A stretch of 28,053 nucleotides of DNA, from positions 1 to 28,053 of the forward strand of contig JABYQS010000350.1 in NCBI GenBank assembly GCA_022592435.1. Reading direction: 5' to 3'. This document shows, in pieces, positions 1 to 8,935 of this stretch. The notes under the pieces were generated by a model. It saw nothing but the letters and a program-made list of their open reading frames with translations. It was not told the DNA's origin and ran no database searches. A program made the position numbers and the translations under genes. Origin of the DNA: Cerioporus squamosus (taxonomy: Eukaryota > Basidiomycota > Agaricomycetes > Polyporales > Polyporaceae). Every line of letters begins with the position of its first letter. Position 1 is the stretch's first letter.

Positions 1-591
1 GCGTGGCTGGTTATGCCAGACCAACAGAACAGCGTTCGCGCTCGTCAAACATGCCGGGGATGCATGCAATGTCCCCGGCCGGGGGGCAACTTGCCCCTAG
101 GCGCAACTGCCAGCAGAGCACGCCAGCAGAAGGCGCGAGAGGCGCCCGATCACAAAGGCAGGTGCGACGTGACGCCCTGCCCTGCGCGCCTGCACCACTC
201 TATCACGAGATACGCAAGCACGTGAGTTATGTCACGTGATCCTGAAAACGGAAAGAGAGTCTTGCCCAGAATACCCCAGAAATGGCGCATATCAGTACTC
301 TAAGGTGCTGGCTCCACCGCGATTGCACATAAGAGTACGAGGAGGAAGCCTCGTCCCCCCCCCTCTACCCCTCCTCCCTGAAAAGAAACGGTCCTTTCTC
401 TTACAACAGCTCGCGGATGCTGCCGGACAGCTGCTGAGCCAATTCACACTCCTTCACACCGCTTGCTGTAATCACCTCGCATAAATTCGGACTCTGAAAG
501 ACAGTATGGCTGCCACATCTCTCCACCACCCACCATCGCCCTCATCTACCCCCATAGGCAGAAGGCGGAACGACGACCTGCGACGCCCACC
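1..591. other. No recognisable gene
   Basis: I see no convincing gene here. Short open frames overlap in several frames, and none shows splice-consistent extension or a familiar motif. A pyrimidine-rich stretch near 350-380 and an A/T-rich box (GCATAAATTC, 478-487) about 20 bases before an ATG at 506 could be promoter-like for a transcript reading rightward. The 64-codon frame from that ATG shows nothing recognisable. Confidence 0.4.
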
Positions 592-1146
592 ATGCCCAGA
601 AATGCCATCCCGCCGCCGCAACGAGCATCGCCCCTCCTACTCTACGCCCGCTGGAAAGACGAGGCACGTCCAAGCGATGGAGGAGGTCGAGGGGAGCTGA
701 AACACATGTACGAGCTGGCAATTCTGCCTGATGAACCTATCACGACCGGCAGGCGAGTCAAAATCATCGCAGTCACCCCCATCGCGCACTGCTTACCTCA
801 AGTCCCACACAACCAGCATGACTCATACGACCCTCATGTCGTAGGAAGAGTGGTAGGAATAGCGAGGAGAGGAGACGGACGCTCGCGAGCAAGGATAAGG
901 AACGACTGTAGAGGGAATGCAGTGGCAGAGGTTGACTTGGACTTCCCTGACCTAGCGGAGGCGCGTAGAAAAGCTACCCGCCGCCGCGAGCCTGGGAAGA
1001 AGAAGGCTGAGAAAGACGGAGATGAGGATGCCGAAGAAACTCCACTATACCCTCTCACATGTCTACAACCATGGCCGACGAAGTGGGAGTGCGGAGGCAC
1101 AGGATGCTTTCTGACGCATGGTCCATGCGAACTCATGTACATATGA
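592..1146 (+). CDS. Hypothetical protein, 184 codons, unrecognised
   Basis: An uninterrupted frame of 184 codons whose middle part reads like genuine protein. From about residue 40 there is a mixed hydrophobic/polar segment (ILPDEPITTGRRVKIIAVTP), then an acidic/basic segment ending in a Lys/Arg/Glu-rich stretch (about residues 125-150) that could be nuclear or coiled. I do not recognise a family. The first 40 codons are Pro/Arg-rich and may not belong, so the true start is uncertain and an upstream exon is possible. The frame ends at TGA just after 1143. A minus-strand frame overlaps it (834-1514) but is compositionally poor. It could equally be a remnant of a larger gene. Confidence 0.3.
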   Translation: MPRNAIPPPQRASPLLLYARWKDEARPSDGGGRGELKHMYELAILPDEPITTGRRVKIIAVTPIAHCLPQVPHNQHDSYDPHVVGRVVGIARRGDGRSRARIRNDCRGNAVAEVDLDFPDLAEARRKATRRREPGKKKAEKDGDEDAEETPLYPLTCLQPWPTKWECGGTGCFLTHGPCELMYI

Positions 1147-1900
1147 CATGCCGGCGGCAGCACTAGCCACGGGACAACAGATCCACCGACTAAAAGTAGC
1201 TGGCATCGATAGATAAGACCGGAGAAAAAAACATCACTAGTGCGATAGAACATACCACGAACTTCGAACGGGCGATGCAGCACCGCCGATCTCCACGCAA
1301 AGAACAAAGACACCTGCTCAGCCCGCCCCCAGGCTTGATAGAGGGTGACGTAACACCCCTGCCGAAGAGGAAATGCTATCATGCCGAGTGAGCGAAGGCA
1401 AACGACGCAGCCCCACGGCAGAGACGTACCGGTTCTAGACCCATGGACTCCTGCAGTCCATAAGGACGAACTGCTAAACAACGGATGTACAACCTGCAGA
1501 TATCTGCACCGCATCGACGCCGATGAAGAACAGAGTACGGTCTTGCCGGAGAACGCCCCCTTACGGACCCTACGCTAGCTAGAGGTAACTTGAAGCCTCG
1601 GGAGGACATTAGCGAAAAAAGAAAAAACGGTGTATGAATTCAAACTGTCAAACGATCAAATGTGCGCCGCGGGCGGCCGGTATGGCCACTACGTCACCAG
1701 GACACCAAGACATCGCGAGACAATGATCCCACGACAACGAGCTAGCTCTAATACGCAATAAACAACGTAGCATCCCTTCAGTCAAAGCCCTGAGGCACCG
1801 GGCGAGCGCCACGGACAGGAAGGAAGAAACTGCGCACGAAAACCCACCGGTGCCACCCCGCTGGAGGCCACGAACAAAAGAACATCTTGAATGACGTGCA
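1147..1900. other. No recognisable gene
   Basis: Open frames on both strands here are short, overlapping and without recognisable motifs. I see no clear splice-linked exon series and no RNA gene. Confidence 0.4.
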
Positions 1901-1913
1901 CGGCTAATAACTG

Positions 1914-2510
1914 GAGACCAGTATCGTAACTCAGGCCACGGGGGCGCACTACTGACCTCGTTGCCGACGGCGCTATCAAAATTGCGTCAGGAGCGTCGGA
2001 GGACGGCTGAAGCGTCTCTGCATAGTGCACACGGCTGACGACAGTGAATCAGCATCAGAACACGACTCACAGACGCGCACTACGGACCCCATCGCCAAAA
2101 AACGGCAACATCAGGGACACGACCCAAGGGCGCGTACTACTGACCTCGCTGCCAATGGCGCAGGCAAGGGTACCAGAGGCGTCGTAAAAGTGGCGGACGC
2201 GTCTCTGAAAGGCGTACAGGGCTGGCGACAGGAAACCAGGAGTCAGTATCGGAATACAACCAACGAGTCCACACTACCGACCTGGATGCCGACGAACATG
2301 CTCGAAGGTTTTGGAAGAGTAACCAAAGGGACTCGCGATTGGGTGAAAGCCGCTGCATAGAACCCCTGGGCGCGGACCCCAAACCGAGCTACGGCCCCTG
2401 GAATCGCGTCCTAGAAACGAGCACGGTTGCACAGGCGGACGGACATGGAGAGGACGTAAGTAATGGAACAGGCAAGGCGGACAAGTACTACGGACCTTGC
2501 TAGGAGCGCC
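1914..2510. repeat. Degenerate dispersed short repeats
   Basis: A loosely conserved block around CGCACTACTGACCTCG recurs at about 1944, 2075 (GCGCACTACGGACCCC), 2130 (GCGCGTACTACTGACCTCG), 2270 (CACACTACCGACCTGG) and 2481 (AAGTACTACGGACCTTG). Two further shared pieces are CAGTATCGTAAC (1919) versus CAGTATCGGAAT (2244), and GCGTCTCTG at about 2011 and 2200. Spacing is irregular, so this looks like an old, rearranged repeat rather than a tandem satellite. Frames of 111 codons (2025-2360) and 101 codons (2463-2768) lie across it, but I regard them as chance. Confidence 0.35.
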
Positions 2511-3020
2511 ACAACGCTCCTCTTGCGAGCACGGCCGAACTACCTCTCCGTTTCCTGCCGGGCAGTGCGCGAACGGGCCTGGTCGAGGCGTGCCTCTAAT
2601 GATAGTACGTCAGTAGCGGCAATGGGCCGAGGGCGAGCACCGCCGACTGTCGCTGCGGGCGGCGTAAACAAGGCCATCCAAGGCACCCACGAGAGGCTGG
2701 TGCGGAACTCCCTGATTGGACAAAAAGCCGCGGCGTCAGCTGGAAGGAGCGAAGGAGGAGGCGGGTAGTAGAACGCGTCTGGAGAAACTCTGAATAAACC
2801 TGAGCTTGTATGAAGCCTGGGCGCCCTTTCGTCCTGCTGGCACGAAAACCGCCTGCTATCGCGAGTCAGTGTGTATACCTGCTGCTGCACGAGTCACGCA
2901 CCTGTCGCCAGCGCAGTAGTTTCCGATACCCAGCGCGATGAGGTGGTATGAGTACGTGCATGTGGCTGGTATTTTGGGGAAATATTACTTTCATGGATGC
3001 ATAACGAAGGTAGATAGACA

Positions 3021-3240
3021 GCAACACAGGTTGCTCTGGGCAGTATAGTGAGGCACAGGGGCAACTTGGTACAAGTTTCAGTGCATGACGTAGGTTGCTA
3101 TGCTGTGACACAGGTTGCTCTTTGGAGAGCAATGCTGCACAGGTGGAAACTTCAATGGAGCACAGGTTACAAAGCTGAAATGTGCAGGTACACAACACAT
3201 GCATAGGCACACATGCATAGTTATTGCTACACAGGTTGCT
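3021..3240 (+). repeat. ACACAGGTT motif array, possibly a decayed or non-autonomous transposon end
   Basis: The 12-mer ACACAGGTTGCT occurs exactly three times (3024, 3108, 3229). Variants lie between them: GTAGGTTGCT (about 3090), GCACAGGTGG (about 3136), GCACAGGTTAC (about 3160) and GGCACAGGGG (about 3052). The same core in the same relative orientation fills the region upstream of the minus-strand integrase-type gene at 25326-25538, and GCAACACAGGTT at 3021-3032 is identical to two copies there. The flanks are A/T-rich (2960-2995 and 3300-3370). Clustered subterminal repeats are typical transposase-binding arrays, so I infer a short or decayed relative of that element. No coding region accompanies it. 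Confidence 0.5.
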
Positions 3241-3350
3241 GCTCACAGGTCTTATACAATGTCAGAACAACATGCAGGTAGCAAATTTGGCCTTAGACCA
3301 TAACTTGCACATGATATGTTGAAATATCCACAATAAATAATATTTTGCTT

Positions 3351-5037
3351 CTGCGAAATATCATGACTAACTGGGTTCCCGAAGAAACCATCTCGAAGGC
3401 AGTGCCACCATGAAGGCATACTTACAGTGGCTGCAGCAGGCCACACACTTCCAAGGCTGAGAGGATCCCAAGCCTCGGAGTCGAGGATTGCTGGGTGGCA
3501 TGTCCAAGGCATGTCAATCATTCTCATGAGAGTCTACACATCTGCCGTGATGTGTGTTAAGCAAGTGTTCGAAGTCACAGTACGTAACTGGCACATATAG
3601 CTCCCTCCAGTGCGCACACTCGCCGGCAAGTCTGAACGAATGTGGGGACAGGGGTGTCGGTTGAAACAAAAATTCCTGAGTTCCGGAATCTCAAGTGCAG
3701 AGTTCTGTGGTGCGCTGTGGTTGGACCACCGCCACTGTCTGACGATGGTGCGGCACGCCAGAAGCGGAGGGTGTATAAGTACGAGGGGTCAGCACGGCCA
3801 GAGCTCAGCGCGCAGAGCTCATCCCCATCCTCTTTCCTGTCCTTGCCCTAACTACGGTCACTCTCCCGCTCGCAGTCGTCGCTGGGCTACATCCTCCACC
3901 CCGTTCCACCAGCCAGTGTGTGGCCGCGGCGATCGTTGCTGTTTGAACCTTGCAGTGAGTCCACATATGTCTGGGTCTGCTCCCGTTCTGACATCCTCAC
4001 TGGAGAGCACTGAATGTCTTCCGTGCTGCTTAGTATCTGCCTGCGGAGACGCATGAGCTTGTGCAGAGGGCGGATGACAGGGTTAGCCGGCTGGATTGGA
4101 CTGCGAGAAGGAGCCTGCGGCCGCGATGTGATGAGAAGGATATTGGGAGGGATGTAGTCCCTGGAGAGCGACCAATGTATGCATGTGGATAGACATTAGA
4201 GAGAGAATGAACGTGCAGTGCATATAGCTTGCTCAAGCAGTGAAAAATGAGCGATGTCGCACCGTACCGAGAGCGCGAGGCTAGAATATAGTGCTCCATT
4301 AGCAGCAGGTCATAGGTACAGGCGGCTCTCAGCCGGGGACTACGAATGGATCAAGAGCAGAGCGATGTATGCGAGGAGAGCGTGTGCGGTGTGCACTGTG
4401 TCGCAACCAGGATGAAGGTGGTGTACAAGCGGGGAGACATACCGGTGTGGACTCTGTGGAGCCTTGCAACGACACTGGCAGTGACGTTCCTCAGCACACG
4501 ATCTTCGCCTGCGCGAGATGTGAAGCTCCCAGTCTCGCTCCCAGTCTCCCATGGTTACCTCCAGGTCTGCTTCGATGTGCTCACTGCTCCTCCGCACTGG
4601 TGGCGGTGACTCCTCAATGCTGAGCTCGCCGCTCACGGATATACACTATCGTGCTCTTGCGTGCTGTTCTTCAAGCTTAACATCACCTGCATGTCGGCCC
4701 TGCTGCGGCGTGTGTGTACGGATGCGAGGTGCAAAGAGGACAAATAAGGTGTGTAAGCAGGCTGCGAAGATGATGAACACCCACTGTGCGTCTCTGCTTT
4801 ACTCTCCGACGCGCCAGTGCTCACCTATCTTGTCTATCTCCAGCTCTCGTCGTCTCTGTCACTGAGACTGGCGTGCCCAGCGGCGGTGCAATCGAAGACA
4901 TGCTGATGCGGAGGTACGCACCTAGTCGTGAGCATGCAGAAAAAGAACACTCACCTGTGCGCTGTAGACCATGCTGCTAGCTATCCGAGGACGAAGTGCA
5001 AGGTGAGCATACGTTATTGGGATGTCGTTCGACAGTA
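3351..5037. other. No recognisable gene; possible promoter near 3774
   Basis: Open frames on both strands are short and overlapping. TATAAG at 3774-3779 is followed 50-120 bases later by a pyrimidine-rich stretch, which resembles a basidiomycete promoter. The following ATG (about 3967) opens only a 29-codon frame, so a non-coding or decayed transcript would be the most I could propose. I looked here for the missing 3' half of the ALG5-like gene on the minus strand and did not find it. Confidence 0.35.
3774..3779 (+). promoter_or_regulatory. TATA-like box
   Basis: TATAAG within GGGTGTATAAGTACGAGG, followed by CT-rich sequence around 3820-3890. Only motif-level evidence; no convincing gene lies downstream. 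Confidence 0.2.
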
Positions 5038-5715
5038 ATCCGCATCTATCATGAGTAGCCGCCTCCCACGTGCGTGGAGCATGCCGTGGCTCACGGCGCC
5101 GCCCTTGCCGACGTTGTTCTCAACAACGACAACACCGCCGTTGCTCTGGGAGGTACTGCATGCTGAGCATGAGCACCAGGTCGGCAGTGCCATCGTGCGA
5201 GCCGTCGTCGACGATGAGGACCTCTTCCAAGCGGCCCTGGGCCATGTGTATAGACTCGAGGTGGGAGTCCGTCCTGGAGAACATGTCCGGAAGGGCGGCG
5301 GACGCGTTGTAGGCGGGGATGACAATGAGGAGGTCGACGGAGGGCGAGTCACGGACGGAGGGCAGGGTGAGCTTGGCGGCGGGTTTGCAGGGCGAGTGGT
5401 AGGTCCTTTCGGACAGCTTGGGGACGATCGTATGCGGCGAGCAGACGGCGAGGAGGGTGTACGCCTGCAGACAGTGTCAGCAGCTGGAAGAGACAGAGGC
5501 TTTGGGACACGCTCAGAAAGCGACAGAGTCGTGACTATGGATTGTCGTCAACCTCGCGGTGCACACTCGGAAGCAAGGGCCCGCGGCTCTTAGAACAAGG
5601 ATGAACGGGTATTGATCTTTGCGCAGGGGGAGTGAATGCAGGGTGCGAGACTTACCATGCCGAGGGTGGGGGCGCGGAGGTCGAGGCCGTTTTGAACGAG
5701 CATCGAGGTGTCCAT
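5038..5715 (-). pseudogene. ALG5-like dolichyl-phosphate beta-glucosyltransferase, frameshifted and truncated
   Basis: ALG5 transfers glucose from UDP-glucose to dolichyl phosphate on the cytosolic face of the ER, feeding N-glycan assembly. Reading leftward, a 20-codon first exon starts at an ATG in good context (CACCATGG, 5715-5713), and a GTAAGT donor follows at 5655. The next exon begins at 5464 after CTGACACTGTCTGCAG. It shows a hydrophobic N-terminus (AYTLLAVC), the linker LTLPSVRDSPS, the GT-A nucleotide-binding start LLIVIPAYNA, and VLIVDDGSHDGTAD. That frame stops at TGA 5122-5120, but the next family block (VVVVENNVGKGGAVSHGM, then GRRLLMIDAD) is present in another frame with about the expected spacing, implying a small indel near 5140-5165. 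Similarity ends abruptly at the DAD motif (5038), so more than half of a roughly 330-residue enzyme is missing. The leading intron (191 bp) is long for this genome. Confidence 0.75.
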
Positions 5716-5939
5716 GGTGTGGAGTGGTCACCTCAGGTCGGCATCGGCAGTGGAGGACGTCGAGAGAAGGAGAGAGATGGCGGACAAGGGTGATGAGAGG
5801 AAGGAGACATCGCGTCGCAGACACGAGCTGGCTGTGAACTGGACGCGCTCTGTGGTCCATCTTATCAGCGCGCGAGATTAGATACATAGATGCCATTACG
5901 TCTGTGAGCGGAATTACTGCCTTCCACTCTCCGTGGTCC

Positions 5940-6190
5940 TGCTCGGACCACTCCTTGACTACGCTCCGTCTTGCGCACTCTCGGGCTCGAAGATGGCCAG
6001 GAGGCTTGCAACCTGGACACTACTTGCACCTGGACATTGTAGACTCTCCCTCCCCGCGGCCTCAAGATGAACGGCGAGTGCGTACACAGACTCGGTGCAT
6101 TCTACACCCCTGCGCGATCTTACACAGTGACTGTGCGCGCCCTTGCAGCTCAGGAAAACACCTCTGTACTACCTCCATGTCGCCAACGGC
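5940..6190 (+). repeat. Diverged direct duplication, copy 1
   Basis: This segment matches 7045-7300 in the same orientation. Clear anchors are AGATGGCCAGGAGGCTTG versus AGATGGCAACGAGCCTTG, AGACTCTC (6041 and 7161), GGCGAGTGCGTACACAGACT versus GGCGAGTGCGTCCAGAGACT (6073 and 7187), and CCTTGCAGCTCA (6141 and 7255), the last two pairs at the same offset of 68 bases. Spacing between copies is about 1.1 kb. Both copies can be read as a short peptide with GECV(H/Q)RL, so it may be a duplicated exon of a lost gene, or the ends of a small terminal-repeat element. I cannot decide. Confidence 0.5.
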
Positions 6191-7044
6191 GCAAAAATGG
6201 TACCTTGAGCGTGGTACTCAATGCCCCTTTCGTGCGGCAGGGTTGGTGCAGGTATGTCGTACCTCTTCTGTTCGATCCCGTTCCTGTCCCTCCCGCAAAC
6301 AAAGCCCGTGTACTTGAGCCTTGGACGCATCGACACTGCCAGCCTGCGACGTTGCGGGCCACTCTGCGCTCAGCACGTCACCTCCCCTCGACGACGTCTC
6401 TCCTCACCGGCCTCACCCTCTCTGGCAGCCCCATCGGAGATCCCCCTTTCTAGACCTGCCTCTTGCCTCTCGCCCCGGCCTTCACTCAATCTGTGTTCGT
6501 GACGCCTTCCCCTAGCATGCCCGACCTTCTGCACCGCGACTCCGCCCCCGCACGACGCTGCCTTCTGCCCCGGCCGCCGGTGCCAGCAGCCAGACACACC
6601 TCATCCCCGCACTACCACTCCCGCATCACCCGAACGTGCGTCGGAGCACGATGGTAGGAGTCTCGAATGTGTCTGGTGGGATAAGCTGGTAAGTCCTCGC
6701 GTTATTGCACTGTCTGCACGAACACCCACCCGGTACTCTCGACGACGCGCTGCAGCGACGTGCTCCAATGTGTCAACACAATCGGAGTACATCGCAACGT
6801 GGGCCGCACTCCGCCTTTCCTGCGTTTTCTCGCAGTTCTGCTCCCAGTGTCTCGGAAGCCGCCCCGTCGCGCAAAGGACATCGCGCTCATGATGCGATCT
6901 TGGGGTGCGTCCATACGTGCAGCCAAAGTTACCTGGGCTTTCCAGCCTGGACACGCGCCCACTGAGCTGCAACATGCTCAGCTCACCCGGGTGACTCAAG
7001 TACGAGCCGGCCAGCAACGCCCGCTACCGCGACATTGGGTGTCG
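6191..7044. other. No recognisable gene between the duplicated segments
   Basis: Several overlapping frames of 60-140 codons occur on both strands. None carries a recognisable motif or consistent splice series. I see no RNA gene and no primer-binding-site-like sequence that would support a retroelement reading of the flanking duplication. Confidence 0.35.
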
Positions 7045-7300
7045 GACCTCTCAGGATACCCGCCCCCAAACATCCCGCTTCTCGAGCTCGCGCTGGCTTG
7101 TAGATGGCAACGAGCCTTGTAACACGAACACTTCTCGTGCGGGCTACGACTGGGCACCGCAGACTCTCACTGTCCGCACAGTGGATGGCGAGTGCGTCCA
7201 GAGACTCAGTACGTGCTCTACCGGCCAACCGCGTTCCAGACCAGCTGAACACATCCTTGCAGCTCATGGACCACCTCTCACAGCACTTGTACCGCACGTG
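7045..7300 (+). repeat. Diverged direct duplication, copy 2
   Basis: Partner of the segment at about 5940-6190, in direct orientation, with the anchors listed there. Identity is patchy with small indels (for example 38 versus 32 bases between AGACTCTC and GGCGAG), so the duplication is old. Confidence 0.5.
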
Positions 7301-8098
7301 AGTTCCATTTACGCCGCGGCTCCTTAGTAAATCCCTACTCATGTGCAGACTACGTGTACGGCGGCAGGAATGCAAGGAGGTGTCTGGAGGTGTGGACAGG
7401 CAGAGGTGCAGGGGATGTGGGATGTGGATTGGCGGGAGGACAATTACTGGGGCTTCGGCGCCCACTAGCCCAGGGTCTCGTGAAGCAAAACCCACCTCGC
7501 ACAACACGTTCGCGCTTCTCGGATGTCCGCGCTTTGTTAGCCACACACGCACACACTGCTGTACTACGCGCTGTCTGGAATGCGAGATTTACCGCGCCTG
7601 TGGTAGTGTAGCAACAAATATATTTGGTTTCTTCCGCTTGATCCTCCCGGATTGCTTAGACTACTACAAGTTACAACATCGAGAGCGACGACTGTACGAG
7701 ATGAGCACGCAACTAGAACAGCGAAGCGATGCTCAAGTTCGAGGTTCCCGCTTGCACAGCATGCAAGCGCCTTCGACTCGACCATGACCAGGACGACGGG
7801 ACATACAGGGCCACTGAGGAATCAGGATGAGTAGACATACATACTGCATGCAACCCCGCTGAAGATTTTCTCTCTTCCAAGCCTCAGACTTCCTCCCTTC
7901 CGGGCCTCAGACTTCTCGACTTCAAGTTCCCCCTCTCTCTCTTCGAAACCTCCCGACTCGGACGGTGTCGGACCAGCCGGGGCGTTATGTAGATCTGTCA
8001 CGTCAGGCTCACTGTCTTATTGTACCATAGCATTCTGTATGTGGAAAGAATCCTGCCAGTTCATGCAGACCGCTCAAGAAAAACGCAAGGTGGTCAGG
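7301..8098. other. No recognisable gene
   Basis: Short overlapping frames only. A short frame near 7728 contains VPACTACKRLRL, which faintly resembles the first half of a Zn(II)2Cys6 cluster but lacks the third cysteine. I do not call it. Confidence 0.35.
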
Positions 8099-8252
8099 AT
8101 GAGTGACGAGAGCCATGCTCAGTGGGACCTGGATCCTTCAAGTTCTGTGTGAGTTATGTAGTTTGCTACTTACGTGGGACAGTCGATGTGCCACACTTAC
8201 TTACCAAACACGAGCGACTTGGTCAGGGTCGCAGAAGTCCTCGAGAAGCAGT
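8099..8252 (+). other. Possible small spliced gene or gene fragment next to element A
   Basis: An ATG at 8099 opens MSDESHAQWDLDPSSS. A GTGAGT donor lies near 8153 and a GACAG acceptor about 35 bases later. One splice choice continues into an amphipathic SDLVRVAEVLEKQ followed by TAG near 8252; another stays open to about 8384, running into the inverted end of element A. The intron would be unusually short and the two options give different proteins, so this is weak. It may be a host gene fragment cut by the insertion. Confidence 0.2.
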
Positions 8253-8365
8253 AGCCCTTCCACGTATCGACGCACTCAGGCTCTCGAAACTAGGGTGGTC
8301 ATAAGCGCTGAAAATGTCACGCTCAGCCGGTTGCCTCTATGTAGGCTTATTAGCAAAAGTAAACT

Positions 8366-8464
8366 ATTTTGGCACCTAGCTTGACCTATCACAAAGCTAA
8401 CAGGGCCTTTTCTGGGCTTATAGAGCCATAAGAAACCGCTACACAATTCGAACAAGGTCAGGCG
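8366..8464 (+). repeat. Element A left inverted end
   Basis: Outer tip ATTTTGGCACCTAG and inner block GCTACACAATTCGAACAAGG, both matched in reverse complement at 12695-12795. The inner block agrees at about 23 of 31 positions and the outer tip at 14 of 14. It also resembles the ends of element B (for example AGAGCCATAAG here versus AGGGCCATAAG at 17949). Confidence 0.6.
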
Positions 8465-8935
8465 CTAGCATGCCAGTCCGCACAGTGACTTGTCACCAGT
8501 GCGTCACAGGTACCGGCGCTCTCTGTTGGGCGCATATCAGCGGGCTTCGAACTGGGCTGCTTCTGGCAGGCACGATACTGAACTTCTCGCTTACAGAGTG
8601 GTTCCTCATGCATGATCCAAGACCCTTTGGTTGAACGCACAGTGTAAGTCCCATATATCATGCATGGCAGACTTCTGGCCTACTGACCTGATGCTGAGTA
8701 GTCTACAGAGTGAGAGTAAGGGGATAATGCTTGGCCAACAGCGTGACAGCTCAGACCGCTGCGTTACATAGATTTGCGTTAATATTCATAAAGCTCTGAC
8801 TGAAAAACCAGGATTATCTCAGCGTTGAGTTTTTGCTGCAGGCGGACTCTCTTTTTTGCAGCTCTTACTCTCACTTTCACTGTCATTTGGCTCTGTCTCA
8901 ACGTCCACCAACGTCTTTGCCTCCGCTCGTTTTTC

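Noticed and set aside
834..1514. 226-codon minus-strand frame
   Set aside because: It overlaps the more protein-like plus-strand frame, is Cys/Ser/Arg-rich in a pattern typical of antisense reading, and has no motif.
7728..7830. Possible Zn(II)2Cys6 cluster start (VPACTACKRLRL)
   Set aside because: Only the first CxxC with basic residues is present. The third cysteine of the motif is replaced and the frame stops soon after.
8825..8935. N-terminal extension of the 888-residue protein with a hydrophobic segment
   Set aside because: It would require a non-ATG start (TTG at 8825). The ATG at 8936 fits better and begins the Cys/His region.
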